From positions 1,792,161 to 1,851,393 of the forward strand of contig NZ_AWSQ01000001.1 in NCBI RefSeq assembly GCF_000498575.2: a DNA stretch of 59,233 nt, in the 5' to 3' direction. This DNA comes from Pseudomonas taeanensis MS-3 (GTDB taxonomy: Bacteria; Pseudomonadota; Gammaproteobacteria; Pseudomonadales; Pseudomonadaceae). Of the stretch, positions 29,230 to 37,977 are shown in pieces (the stretch's first letter is position 1; each line of letters starts with the position of its first letter). Under the pieces are notes generated by a model. That model did no database searches. It saw only the letters and a list, made by a program, of their open reading frames with translations, and was not told where the DNA came from. Both the position numbers and the translations under genes were made by a program.

Positions 29230-30399
29230 ATGGACCTGAACCACTACCGAATGAACTGGAACTATCCGACCGCTATCCGCGTTGGTATCGGACGTATCAC
29301 CGAACTGCCTGAGGCCTGCCATGCCCTGGGCATACGTGCGCCGTTGTTGGTCACAGACCCTGGTTTGGCGGCCTTGTCGATGCTTGATAAAGCGTTGCTG
29401 CAATGCCGCGACGACGGCCTGCAGACCGAGTTGTTCTCAGCGATCAAGGGTAACCCCACCGGGCAGAACGTGATGGATGGAGTTGCCGCCTTCAAGGCAG
29501 GCGGTCATGACGGGGTGATTGCCTTCGGCGGCGGCTCTGCACTGGACGCTGGCAAGGCCATCGCCCTGATGGCCGGGCAGGATCGTCCCCTGTGGGATTT
29601 CGAGGACATTGGCGACAACTGTCTGCGAGTCAACGTTGCCGGCATGGCCCCGGTGGTAGCGGTGCCGACTACTGCCGGAACCGGCTCGGAAGTCGGTCGC
29701 GCCTCGGTGATCACCGATGAGGTCGCGCAGCTCAAACGCATCATCTTTCACGCCAGGATGCTTCCGGATCAGGTCATCCTCGACCCACAACTGAGCGTCG
29801 GTCTGCCAGCCAAGATCACCGCCGCCACCGGCATGGATGCCCTGTCGCACAACCTGGAGGCCTATTGCTCGCCGTTGTTCCACCCCATGGCGGAGGGTAT
29901 CGCCCTGGAGGGCATGCGTCTGGTTAAGGAATACCTGCCGCGAGCAGTGGCCAAGGGGGCAGATGTCGAGGCACGCCTGCACATGCTGGTGGCCTCGACC
30001 ATGGGCGCCACCGCCTTTCAGCGTGGCCTGGGTGCCATGCACGCCCTGGCGCATCCGCTCGGCGCCTTGTACGACGCCCACCATGGGCTGCTCAACGCGG
30101 TGCTGATGCCCTTCGTGCTGCAAGCCAACCAGGCGCACATCGAACCGCAGATGGAGCGCCTCGCACGCTATCTGGACCTGAAAAAGCCAGGGTTCGCCGG
30201 GGTGCTCGATTGGATCCTGCAATTACGAGCCGAGGTGGGCATTCCCCACAGCTTGGGCGAGATAGGCATCGACGATACGCGTGTCGAGCAGGTCGGCAAG
30301 ATGGCCGAGGTCGACCCTTCCGCTGGCACCAACCCCATTGCTTTCAGCTCCGCCGAATACAGCAAGCTGTTCACCAGGGCCTTGCACGGCGAAATATAA
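29230..30399 (+). CDS. Iron-containing (group III) alcohol dehydrogenase
   Basis: A 389-residue dehydrogenase. NAD-binding FGGGSALDAGK (99-109), PTTAGTGSEVGRASV, and metal ligands Asp203 and His207 (GMDALSHNLEAY), His271 (GAMHALAHPLG) and His285 (YDAHHG) are all intact. MDLNHYRMNWNYPTAIRVGIGRI is the expected start; ATG at 29230 lies 8 bases after the aldehyde dehydrogenase stop. It would interconvert an alcohol group and an aldehyde. A degenerate fragment of a close relative lies at 31698-31985, so this gene belonged to a duplicated unit. Confidence 0.93.
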   Translation: MDLNHYRMNWNYPTAIRVGIGRITELPEACHALGIRAPLLVTDPGLAALSMLDKALLQCRDDGLQTELFSAIKGNPTGQNVMDGVAAFKAGGHDGVIAFGGGSALDAGKAIALMAGQDRPLWDFEDIGDNCLRVNVAGMAPVVAVPTTAGTGSEVGRASVITDEVAQLKRIIFHARMLPDQVILDPQLSVGLPAKITAATGMDALSHNLEAYCSPLFHPMAEGIALEGMRLVKEYLPRAVAKGADVEARLHMLVASTMGATAFQRGLGAMHALAHPLGALYDAHHGLLNAVLMPFVLQANQAHIEPQMERLARYLDLKKPGFAGVLDWILQLRAEVGIPHSLGEIGIDDTRVEQVGKMAEVDPSAGTNPIAFSSAEYSKLFTRALHGEI

Positions 30400-30418
30400 A
30401 GCGGCAGGACAACATAGA

Positions 30419-30445
30419 CGCCTCGAACCGAGCCGGTTCGAGGCG
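30419..30445. terminator. Bidirectional terminator between convergent genes
   Basis: CGCCTCGAACC and GGTTCGAGGCG form a perfect 11-bp stem with loop GAGCC, between the convergent alcohol dehydrogenase and binding-protein genes. There is no long T run on either side. Confidence 0.8.
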
Positions 30446-30453
30446 GGTCGGAT

Positions 30454-31398
30454 TTAGAGATCCAGGTGTTTCTTGACTGCCTCAAGGCCGTTCTTGCCAT
30501 CAAAGGTCGTCACCCCGGCTAGCCAGGTTTCGAGCCATTGTGGATTCTTCTTTATCCAGTCCGTCGCCACTACGTCGGCTTTTTCATGTTCCATGATCCG
30601 CGCCATCAACGCGGCTTCCATATCAGTGGTGAACTTCATGTTCGAGATTAGTTTCGCCGCGTTCGGGCAGCGTTCCGCGTAGTCAGGCGTGGTAATGGTA
30701 TAGATGGTGGCCGCACCATAGTCAGGGCCGAAATAATCATCCCCGCCAGTTAGATAGGTCATATCAAACTGCAGATTCATCGGGTGCGGGGCCCAGCCGA
30801 GAAATACGATCGGCTCCTTCTTGCTGATGGCGCGGGCCACCGCTACACGCATGGCGGCTTCACTCGACTCAACCAGCTTGAATTCACCCAGACCGAACTT
30901 GTTCTCGGCGATGATTTGATTGAGTAACTTGTTGCCGCCCGAACCCGCCTCGATACCATAGATTCTGCCGTTGAGTTCTTCTTTGAAACGCGGGATATCG
31001 GAAAAGTCTTTCAGGCCTTTCTCAAACAGGTAGGTCGGTACGGCCAGGGTGTACTTGGCGCCCGGCATGTTGGGCTCTTCCAGGACTTTAATGGTTCCCT
31101 TGTCACGGAATGGTTTGACGGTATCGTCCGAGGCGGGCGACCAGTAATCCAGAAAAACGTCCATCTGTTTCTTTTGGATGGATGCCAGGGCGATTGGCAG
31201 GGAGACGATGGTGGCCTTGGGTTTATAGCCAAGGCCTTCGGCCAGAACCATGGTCAGTCCATTGTTGGCGGCGTTATCTACCCAGCCGATATCGGCGAAT
31301 TTGATGGCCTTGCATGAGTCGGGTTCTTGAGCCAGAAGGTCTCCGGCGCTGAAACATAGGAGAGTACTCATCAGTGCGGGAACTATTTTTATAGTCAT
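30454..31398 (-). CDS. Choline/betaine-type ABC substrate-binding protein, copy 1
   Basis: A 314-residue periplasmic protein of the OpuAC/ChoX family. The signal peptide MTIKIVPALMSTLLCFSAGDLLA is cleaved near residue 23. Aromatic ligand-cage segments are FADIGWVDNAANNGL, MDVFLDYWSP and FLGWAPHPMNLQFDM, like choline- and quaternary-amine-binding proteins. AGAGGAA precedes the ATG. No permease or ATPase gene is adjacent, so it must share one encoded elsewhere. It is convergent with the alcohol dehydrogenase gene and paralogous to the protein at 32153. By eye, base composition is more A/T-rich than in neighbouring genes. Confidence 0.88.
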   Translation of the reverse strand: MTIKIVPALMSTLLCFSAGDLLAQEPDSCKAIKFADIGWVDNAANNGLTMVLAEGLGYKPKATIVSLPIALASIQKKQMDVFLDYWSPASDDTVKPFRDKGTIKVLEEPNMPGAKYTLAVPTYLFEKGLKDFSDIPRFKEELNGRIYGIEAGSGGNKLLNQIIAENKFGLGEFKLVESSEAAMRVAVARAISKKEPIVFLGWAPHPMNLQFDMTYLTGGDDYFGPDYGAATIYTITTPDYAERCPNAAKLISNMKFTTDMEAALMARIMEHEKADVVATDWIKKNPQWLETWLAGVTTFDGKNGLEAVKKHLDL

Positions 31399-31640
31399 GT
31401 TATTCCTCTGTTACTTAGGTGGGGCGAGAGGGTAGCTGTGTCTCGCTTGGTGTAAGTGCGCTGTAAGTGCTTGAGTAGTGTTTTTAAGGCGTTTTTGGGA
31501 GTGGCTGATGGGGCGGTTGACCGCGCTGGTTTTTTTAGTGATCTGATAGTGGGCGTGGGGTTTTAAACTGGCCATCAATAAATTTTTTGCCTTAGGGGTC
31601 GTTTTTTTTATGGATGGACATGCTCAGTTAGAGGGGCGGT
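31399..31640 (-). promoter_or_regulatory. Upstream region of binding-protein copy 1 (duplicated)
   Basis: A/T-rich region. It shares ordered blocks with 33098-33340: the leader around ATTCCTCTGTTACTTA, AAGTGCGCTGTAA followed by TTGAGTAGT, CTGGCCATCAATA, and TATGG-TGGA-A-GCTCAG. The minus strand holds two direct CACTTACA repeats near 31450-31475. No clear sigma-54 box. Confidence 0.55.
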
Positions 31641-31697
31641 AGCAGCAAGGCTGGAGAAAAAACTCTCGGTATGGCCTGATCCGCGTAAGCGTAGCCG

Positions 31698-31985
31698 TTG
31701 CCAGCGCCCTGCCAAATATACGTTACCCCGAAGGATGCTCATGTGTTGCAACAGGGTTGCCACATACGCACCCTAGCCCATAGGCGCATCCATTGGCTAC
31801 TCGGTACGGCGCCCATCACGGTTTACTCAACGGGCCTCGATGAGACGCTGCAGACCAATAAAGCCGGCACCGAACCGCAGGTGGAGCGCTTGGCGCATTA
31901 CCTGGACTTAAGCAAATCGGACCGAGCCGCTGTGTTCGACTGGATGCTAGAACTGCTCACCTGTTCGCGGCATGGCAAGTTGTGA
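31698..31985 (+). pseudogene. Fragment of iron-containing alcohol dehydrogenase
   Basis: The translation around LQTNKAGTEPQVERLAHYLDLSKSDRAAVFDWMLEL matches LQANQAHIEPQMERLARYLDLKKPGFAGVLDWILQL of the intact dehydrogenase at 29230-30399. The last residues LLTCSRHGKL then align with that enzyme's end (LFTRALHGEI), as if the intervening 60 or so codons had been deleted. Upstream similarity fades, and the NAD site and most metal ligands are missing. It is a remnant of a duplicated copy and not expected to be functional. Confidence 0.75.
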
Positions 31986-32112
31986 ATCATTGGAGGATTG
32001 ACCGGCGGGGCGGCCTGGTTGCTGCGCTGACTTAGGCCTCCGCGAGGGGCTGAGGCGCGGACATTGCATCGAGAGGAAGGGCCATCCGCTGTGAGGGGAG
32101 GCAGGGGAGGAT

Positions 32113-32145
32113 CCTGGTCTCGGGGCGAGACAATCCGAGACCAGG
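32113..32145 (-). terminator. Hairpin after binding-protein copy 2
   Basis: CCTGGTCTCGG and CCGAGACCAGG form a perfect 11-bp stem with an 11-base loop, 7 bases beyond the stop of the minus-strand gene. No T run follows. Confidence 0.7.
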
Positions 32146-32152
32146 TGAGGGT

Positions 32153-33097
32153 TCAGAGGCTTAAGTGTTTTTTGACCGCTTCAATGCCGCTTTTACCGTC
32201 AAAGGTCGTCACACCGGCAAGCCAGGTGTCCAGCCACTCAGGGTTCTGCTTGATCCAGTCCTTAGCCACGACGTTGGGGTCTTCTTTTTGCATGATTCGA
32301 TCCATCAGCGCAGCTTCCATCTCAACCGTGAACTTCATGTTCGAGACCAGTTTGGCCGCATTTGGGCAGCGCTGATCATAGTCCGTAGCGGTAATGGTAT
32401 AGACCTCGGCTGCGCCAAAATTAGGGCCGAAGTAGTCATCGCCACCTGAAAGATAGGTCATATCAAACTGCAGGTTCATCGGGTGCGGGGCCCAGGCGAG
32501 GAAGACGATGGCTTCTTGCTTCTTGATCGCGCGGGCCACCGCGACCCTCATGGCCGCCTCACTCGACTCGATATGCTTGAAATCACCCAGGCCGAATTTG
32601 TTTTCGCCGATGATTTTATTGATTTGCTTGTTACCGCCGGAGCCCGCCTCAATACCATAGATCTTGCCACCGAGTTCTTCCTTGAAGCGGGAAATGTCGG
32701 CAAAGTCTCTCAGGCCCTTTTCATGCAGGTAAGTCGGTACGGCCAGGGTGTACTTGGCGCCGCGCATATTGGGTTCCTGCAGAATTTTTACGGTTTTTTT
32801 GTCGCGGAATGGTTTGACCGTTTCGTCGGTGGACGGAGACCAATAATCAAGATAGACGTCCATCTGTTTCTTCTGAATGGACGCGAGGGTGATAGGTAAG
32901 GAAACCATGGTTTTCTTCGGCGTGTAACCAAGCCCCTCGGATAGCGTTACGAGCACGCTATTGTTGGCGGCGTTATCCACCCAGCCGATATCGGCTATGC
33001 GCATGGTTTTACATGAGCTGGGCTCTTGAGCCAGAAGGTCTCCGGCGCTGAAGCATAGGAGAGTACTCATCAGTGCGGGAACTAACTTTATAGTCAT
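32153..33097 (-). CDS. Choline/betaine-type ABC substrate-binding protein, copy 2
   Basis: A 314-residue paralogue of the protein at 30454, the same length and with a nearly identical signal peptide. The ligand-cage segments are kept with small changes: IADIGWVDNAANNSV, MDVYLDYWSP and FLAWAPHPMNLQFDM. GLGYTPKKTMVSLPITLASIQ differs from GLGYKPKATIVSLPIALASIQ at a handful of positions, so the pair has diverged and may differ in ligand or affinity. It has the same ribosome-site region as copy 1. Again no ABC permease or ATPase gene is nearby. Confidence 0.88.
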   Translation of the reverse strand: MTIKLVPALMSTLLCFSAGDLLAQEPSSCKTMRIADIGWVDNAANNSVLVTLSEGLGYTPKKTMVSLPITLASIQKKQMDVYLDYWSPSTDETVKPFRDKKTVKILQEPNMRGAKYTLAVPTYLHEKGLRDFADISRFKEELGGKIYGIEAGSGGNKQINKIIGENKFGLGDFKHIESSEAAMRVAVARAIKKQEAIVFLAWAPHPMNLQFDMTYLSGGDDYFGPNFGAAEVYTITATDYDQRCPNAAKLVSNMKFTVEMEAALMDRIMQKEDPNVVAKDWIKQNPEWLDTWLAGVTTFDGKSGIEAVKKHLSL

Positions 33098-33340
33098 GTG
33101 ATTCCTCTGTTACTTATGCGGGGCGAGAGAGTGGATTTCTCTTGCTTGGTTTAAGTGCGCTGTAAATGTTGAGTAGTTCCGTTTAAAGCTTTTCCTGGGT
33201 TGGATGATGGTTAACTTAAGTGATTGCGTTTTGTAAACTGTCGATAGTGTCCGTGAATACTTAAGCTGGCCATCAATATTATTTTTACCTTTGTGGCTGC
33301 TTTTCTTATGGCTGGATAGGCTCAGCTATGCGGCAGCGAA
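33098..33340 (-). promoter_or_regulatory. Upstream region of binding-protein copy 2 (duplicated)
   Basis: Homologous in order to 31399-31640: ATTCCTCTGTTACTTA, AAGTGCGCTGTAAATG with TTGAGTAGT, CTGGCCATCAATA and TATGGCTGGATAGGCTCAG. This shows the duplication covered the promoter as well as the gene. Blocks between have diverged. Confidence 0.55.
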
Positions 33341-33420
33341 AGCGGTAAAATATCTCCGATGTGGCCGATTACGCATTGCTGAATATGTTGCCAATGCACT
33401 GGCAGATTCACCGATTCGAC

Positions 33421-34950
33421 TCATTCAAGGTTGAACCAGGCAGATTTACTCTGGGTGTAGCCAAGCAGGCACTCGAAGGACTTGTCCCGCGTGTTACCGG
33501 ATTGCTTATAGCCGCCAAAGGGTTGAGTCATGTCGCCATCCCCGAAGCAGTTGACCCAGACCACCCCGGCTTCAATGGCCTGCACCATGCGATGGGCCGT
33601 TTTCAGGTCTTGTGTCCAGACGCTGGCCGCCAGCCCGTAGATGGAGTCGTTGGCAATGGCAATGGCTTGCGCTTCGTTGTCAAAACTCATCACCGAGGCT
33701 ACCGGGCCGAATATTTCTTCCCGGGCGATGCTCATGTTCTGATCTACGCCGGTGAACAGCGTTGGCGTGACATACGCACCCTGCTCCATACCCGCCGGTG
33801 CGCTTCCGCCCAAGGCAAGATGGGCACCCTCCAAGCTGCCTTGCTTGATCTTCTCTAGCACGCCTTGCTGGTGGGCGCGGGTGACCACTGGCCCCAGGGT
33901 CGTTGCTGGATCCAGCGGGTCGCCAGGTTGATAGGCCTGGCTACTGCGTGCAATGAACCTTTCCACGAAGGCGTCATGAATGTCGCGATGCACCAGCAGC
34001 CGGGAGCCGGCGTTACACACCTGCCCCGCATTGTCGAAGATGCCGCCATAGGCACGCTCCACTGCCGCATCGAGGTTTTCGAGGTCGGCCATGAATATTT
34101 GTGGGCTCTTGCCACCGGTTTCCAGCGCCACACGTTTGAGATTGGACTGGCCGGCATAGATCATGATTTGTTTGCCGACTGCAGTTGAGCCGGTAAAGCT
34201 GACTTTGGCTACATCCATATGCAGGGCCAGTGCCTTGCCTGTAACGGGGCCGTCACCGTTGACTACGTTGAACACCCCTGGCGGGCCACCGGCTTCGATG
34301 AACAACTGGGCCAGTCGCAGACAGCTCAGAGGCGCTTGCTGTGCCGGCTTCAGCACCACGCAGTTACCTGCCGCCAGTGCCGGGGCGACCTTCCATGAAG
34401 CCATCAGCAGTGGATAGTTCCAGGGCGAGATGGCGCCGATAATGCCCAGGGGTTCGCGCTGGATCATATGCAGCGCTTCGGGGGCAGTATTGGTGACGAC
34501 GCCGTCGATTTTGTCGATGCACTCGGCGTAGTAACGAAACGTATTGATGACTTCGGGCAGGTCGATGGTCAGGGCATCGGTAATCGGTTTGCCCATGTCC
34601 AGGGTTTCCAGCAGAGCCAACTCGGCGGAGTTTCTCTCTATCAGGTCGGCCAGGCGCATGAGAATGCCCATGCGCGTACGCGGCGCCATGTGCCGCCAAT
34701 GTCCGCTGTGCCAGGCTTGTTTGGCGGCAGCCACGGCGCGATTGATATCGTCTTCGCCGCCGTAAGCGACCGAGGCCAGTACTTTGCCCGTGGCCGGGTT
34801 AATGCTGTCGAAACGATTGCCTTTCAGTGCCTCGACAAAGTGACCGTCGATAAAGAGTCCGGTTTCGATCTTCAGATTCTTCGCCAGACTGCACCAGTCA
34901 TGCTGACGCAGTGTCTCGGGTGTTGCTGCCACTCGCGCTTCGGTCGACAT
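33421..34950 (-). CDS. NAD(P)-dependent aldehyde dehydrogenase, PuuC/BetB-like
   Basis: A 509-residue ALDH. Active-site residues are Asn178 (SPWNYP), Glu277 (LETGGKSP) and Cys312 (DNAGQVCNAGSR); EEIFGPVASVMSF and PFGGYKQSGNTRDKSFECLLGYTQSKSAW form the typical C-terminal part. The sequence resembles gamma-glutamyl-aminobutyraldehyde and related amine-derived aldehyde dehydrogenases. It is distinct from the shorter ALDH at 27830, so the region holds two aldehyde oxidation steps or two substrates. AAGGA lies before the ATG. It is transcribed toward the binding-protein genes and follows the dehydrogenase gene at 35061. Confidence 0.92.
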   Translation of the reverse strand: MSTEARVAATPETLRQHDWCSLAKNLKIETGLFIDGHFVEALKGNRFDSINPATGKVLASVAYGGEDDINRAVAAAKQAWHSGHWRHMAPRTRMGILMRLADLIERNSAELALLETLDMGKPITDALTIDLPEVINTFRYYAECIDKIDGVVTNTAPEALHMIQREPLGIIGAISPWNYPLLMASWKVAPALAAGNCVVLKPAQQAPLSCLRLAQLFIEAGGPPGVFNVVNGDGPVTGKALALHMDVAKVSFTGSTAVGKQIMIYAGQSNLKRVALETGGKSPQIFMADLENLDAAVERAYGGIFDNAGQVCNAGSRLLVHRDIHDAFVERFIARSSQAYQPGDPLDPATTLGPVVTRAHQQGVLEKIKQGSLEGAHLALGGSAPAGMEQGAYVTPTLFTGVDQNMSIAREEIFGPVASVMSFDNEAQAIAIANDSIYGLAASVWTQDLKTAHRMVQAIEAGVVWVNCFGDGDMTQPFGGYKQSGNTRDKSFECLLGYTQSKSAWFNLE

Positions 34951-35060
34951 GGTTCAGTCCTTGGTTGCGTGTAGAAGAAGGCCGCGACCTGCAAGGGCAT
35001 GCGATCGCTGCGGGCAAAGGGTCACGTGGCTAATGACACATGCCCCCTTTGCTGGATGAC

Positions 35061-36023
35061 CTAAGCGCTACGGCCCGGCGGCACGACTTCGGCACCTTGT
35101 TCTTCCGGTTCGTAGTCAACCAACTCTGCTGGGAACCCAGGTGCAAGTACCTGCAGGTCACAGGCTTGTTCCAGCCGCTTGACGATGTTGGAGGACCACT
35201 CGCGTGCGCCAAAGCGCTGCTGGCCGTCTTTGAATATGTCCAGAATCAGAGGGGAAATCTCCAGTGGTACGCCCAACTGGTTGGCCAGCGAGTCGAACAG
35301 GCCGACGTCTTTGATCACCAGGTCCATGGTGAAATTGACATCGCGGCTGCCGTTGAGGATCAGCTGGGATTCGGTCTCATGGACAAAGGAGTTACCGGAA
35401 GAAATACGGATAGCTTCATAGGTGGTGCCCAGGTCCAGCCCGGCTTTTTTGCAGACCACCAAGGCTTCAGCCAAGGCGCACAGATGCGTGGTGGCCAGGT
35501 AGTTGGTCATCACCTTGAGTACCGATGCAGAACCGATATCACCGGTGTGCAGCACGCGCCGACCGAGGGTCGACAGCACTGGTAGTACGCGCTCGAAGGC
35601 GGCCCGTGAACCGCCGGCAAAAATTGAAATATTGCCGGTGGCGGCACGGTGGCAACCGCCGGAAACCGGGCAATCCATGGCCAGCGCGCCGGTCGCTTCC
35701 ACCAGGGCGCCAAGGCGACGTACCTCGGCGTCATCGGTGGTACTCATCTCCAACCAGATTTTTCCGGTTGTCAGGCCATGAACCAGGCCGTCTGCGGCTT
35801 CCATCACCTTGGCGCAGGCGGCCGGAGATGGCAGGCAGGTGATAATCAGATCAACCTTTTCTGCCAGCTCTTTGGGGGAGTCGGCCCAGTGCGCGCCTTT
35901 ATCCAGGAAGGACTGCGCCAACTCATGATCCAAGTCTCGCACCGTGAGGTCATAGCCATTACGCAGCAGACTTCCCGCGAGTTTGCCACCGACATTACCG
36001 AGGCCAATAAATCCTACTTTCAT
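35061..36023 (-). CDS. Beta-hydroxyacid dehydrogenase (3-hydroxyisobutyrate type)
   Basis: A 320-residue NAD(P)-dependent oxidoreductase. Rossmann motif GFIGLGNVGGKLAGSLLRNGY (4-24), substrate-binding DCPVSGGCHRAATGNISIFAGG (about 117-138) and the catalytic Lys region GSASVLKVMTNYL are present. Family members oxidise 3-hydroxyisobutyrate, tartronate semialdehyde, 4-hydroxybutyrate or similar. About 25 residues at the C-terminus (APGFPAELVDYEPEEQ) go beyond the usual end. It starts after GAGGGTT and is divergent from the LysR gene, a likely regulator-target pair. Confidence 0.9.
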   Translation of the reverse strand: MKVGFIGLGNVGGKLAGSLLRNGYDLTVRDLDHELAQSFLDKGAHWADSPKELAEKVDLIITCLPSPAACAKVMEAADGLVHGLTTGKIWLEMSTTDDAEVRRLGALVEATGALAMDCPVSGGCHRAATGNISIFAGGSRAAFERVLPVLSTLGRRVLHTGDIGSASVLKVMTNYLATTHLCALAEALVVCKKAGLDLGTTYEAIRISSGNSFVHETESQLILNGSRDVNFTMDLVIKDVGLFDSLANQLGVPLEISPLILDIFKDGQQRFGAREWSSNIVKRLEQACDLQVLAPGFPAELVDYEPEEQGAEVVPPGRSA

Positions 36024-36312
36024 ATAACCCTCATATTTATTTCTGCTGTGAAGTTGTGGACAAAGGTTGCTCGAGACTCAGCTGTCTGGCGAAGACCACG
36101 TTGCTCGGCAACGGCCGCTTTTGCTCGTCAGTCAGCGTGAGGATGTCGACGGCTCGGAAGCCAAACTATTACCTGTCACAGGAAGGGACAATTGAGATGT
36201 TTTTTGCGCACTGGTAAAAAAAATCTACCATTCGCGATCTGGCGCCGGATATATTTTGGGCATCGTAGAGGGCGCGAGTAGTCGCGTTGGCTTGCAGGCT
36301 TGAGGTGTGATG
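36024..36312. promoter_or_regulatory. Divergent promoter region with LysR-type box
   Basis: 289 bases between the dehydrogenase and LysR genes. GGTA-N9-TACC at 36213-36229 is a perfect short palindrome containing a T-N11-A core, the usual LysR-family site. It lies in an A-rich tract about 85 bases before the regulator and 190 before the dehydrogenase. Confidence 0.55.
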
Positions 36313-37224
36313 ATGGCGAGCGGTATCGATTTGCGGAAACTGCCCCCTCTGAAGTCGCTGAAGGGGTTCGAGGCGACAGCGCGGCTGGGCAGTGTAAGGG
36401 GTGCGGCCGAAGAGCTGAATCTGACTCACCCTGCGATTACGCACCAGATGCAGGTTCTGGAGGCTGACCTCGGGGTGAAACTGTTTGCTCGTAAAGGCCG
36501 CAGTCTGATTCTGACCCCTGAAGGTGAGCGCTATTACCCTTACGTGCTGGGCGCGCTTGAGCAGCTGCTTGAAGGCGGCGCGGCGATCCGGCGCATGGCG
36601 TCATCACCTGCACTACGCGTGCAGACCTACATCAGCTTTGCGATCTGTTGGCTGGCCCATCGACTGACGCACTTTCGAACACTGCATCCGGAAATCGAGC
36701 TGCGCCTGGCTACCTCTGGTGCTGGCTGGGATTTCGACGAAGACAGCGCGGACATTGGGGTGATCTATCGCAGTGAACCGATCCCCGCGCATCTGCATTG
36801 GGTGAAGCTGTTCGATTCCAGATTCTTCCCGGTTTGCAGTCCCAGGCTACTAGCCGATAAACCAAGTGGGTTATGCCCTGAAGACCTCGCGCACTATCCG
36901 TTGATTGCGGTTAATTCCGAGGATAGGTACTGGAACTGGAGTCAATGGTTTGAATCTGCCGGGCTGAAGATGGCCAGCAGAGCGGTGCCGATTGTGGTCG
37001 ATACCCTGGCCATGTCGTTGGAGATGGCCATCAATGGCGAAGGGGTCGCGCTGGTGAATGGCCCACTCGCCGATAACGATCTGCGTTCGGGGCGTTTAGT
37101 TAAGCCGGTCGATCATTTTGCAGAAGGGCAGGGGCAGTGGGGCGTTATTTGTAGAAAGGAAATCCAGCATGATATTCGGGTCGTGAATCTGACCAACTGG
37201 TTGCTAGAAGTCAGCCAAACATAG
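36313..37224 (+). CDS. LysR-family regulator, GcvA-like
   Basis: A 303-residue transcription factor. The N-terminal winged helix (LKGFEATARLGSVRGAAEELNLTHPAITHQMQVLEADLGVKLFARKGRSLILTPEG) is followed by the effector domain. GcvA-subfamily traits are the WLAHRLTHFRTLHPEIELRL and DFDEDSADIGVIYR segments. GTG, ATG and ATG lie in a row at 36307, 36310 and 36313; the last is chosen for its spacing from GAGG. It probably controls the divergent dehydrogenase and aldehyde dehydrogenase genes. The effector is unknown. Confidence 0.9.
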   Translation: MASGIDLRKLPPLKSLKGFEATARLGSVRGAAEELNLTHPAITHQMQVLEADLGVKLFARKGRSLILTPEGERYYPYVLGALEQLLEGGAAIRRMASSPALRVQTYISFAICWLAHRLTHFRTLHPEIELRLATSGAGWDFDEDSADIGVIYRSEPIPAHLHWVKLFDSRFFPVCSPRLLADKPSGLCPEDLAHYPLIAVNSEDRYWNWSQWFESAGLKMASRAVPIVVDTLAMSLEMAINGEGVALVNGPLADNDLRSGRLVKPVDHFAEGQGQWGVICRKEIQHDIRVVNLTNWLLEVSQT

Positions 37225-37308
37225 GCAATCACTGAGCTTGCCCGGCTGGCGTTAACGTCGTCCAGAAACGCTCAGCGCGGGCTGCGACTTGTGCGGCGAC
37301 GTGCCGGG

Positions 37309-37848
37309 CTACTCGTTCGCAGCAGCTTGCGCGGCCTTCAGTGCCTCATAGGCCGGCGCCGCATAGATGCCCACTTCAATACACAGCGCCATGACGCGCG
37401 ACAGGTCGCTGCTGTACACCAGCACGGCTTGCAGCTCGTCATCCAGCGGCTCGCTGAAACTCAGCAGCACATAGCCCTGGGTCTCCGGGCTCATGCTGCT
37501 GAGCTGCACTTGAATGCGGTTCAGCGCCTTCAGTGGTTCAACTTTCTGCAGCTGTTTGGGCTTGATATTGAAAGGCACGTCCGGGCCGAAGGAGTCGACT
37601 ATCTGCTGGAACAGTTCGGCGTAGTTGTCGGCCTGGAACAGTACGGTTTCTGGCAGACTGCCGACGATCACCCATTCGCCGAGCGGGATGGGGAAGCTGT
37701 CGTCGTAATTGATATCCGGGTTGGCCGTGAGGAACGCCTGCGGCTCGGCATAGGCTTGGGCCGCTTCTTCGGCGATGCGGGCTATTTCGTCCGGCCCCAT
37801 GCAGCCCGAGCTTATCTTGCTGATCAGTTCTTCGAGCTGAGCGTTCAT
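37309..37848 (-). CDS. Conserved hypothetical protein
   Basis: A 179-residue soluble protein starting MNAQLEELISKISSGCMGPDEIARIAEEAAQAY. It has no signal peptide or membrane segment. The middle part (FPIPLGEWVIVGSLPETVLFQADNYAELFQQIVDSFGPDVPF) looks globular, and the C-terminus is Ala-rich. ATG at 37848 is favoured over longer upstream frames because acidic helical sequence typical of a folded protein begins there. I do not recognise the family. It is the last gene of the block before gluQ. Confidence 0.7.
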   Translation of the reverse strand: MNAQLEELISKISSGCMGPDEIARIAEEAAQAYAEPQAFLTANPDINYDDSFPIPLGEWVIVGSLPETVLFQADNYAELFQQIVDSFGPDVPFNIKPKQLQKVEPLKALNRIQVQLSSMSPETQGYVLLSFSEPLDDELQAVLVYSSDLSRVMALCIEVGIYAAPAYEALKAAQAAANE

Positions 37849-37926
37849 TGGCGGGGTCCTGTTGGTGAGTTGAATAAGTAATGGGCGCAAGGATAAGGTA
37901 ACTGGCACCTGTCCAGACACCGCAAA

Positions 37927-37968
37927 GTAAGCCGGGTGTAATCCGGGGGGCGTCACATCCGGGCTACT
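37927..37968. repeat. REP-like inverted repeat, copy 2
   Basis: Arms GTAAGCCGGGTGTAATCCGG (37927-37946) and CATCCGGGCTAC (37956-37967) belong to the same family as copies near 27736 and 41479. It lies just downstream of the gluQ stop and may serve as its terminator. Confidence 0.6.
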
Positions 37969-37977
37969 ACTCGGCGT

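Noticed and set aside
31399..33340. Insertion sequence as the cause of the duplicated binding-protein genes
   Set aside because: No transposase fragment or terminal inverted repeats seen; the duplicated parts are host genes and promoters in direct order.
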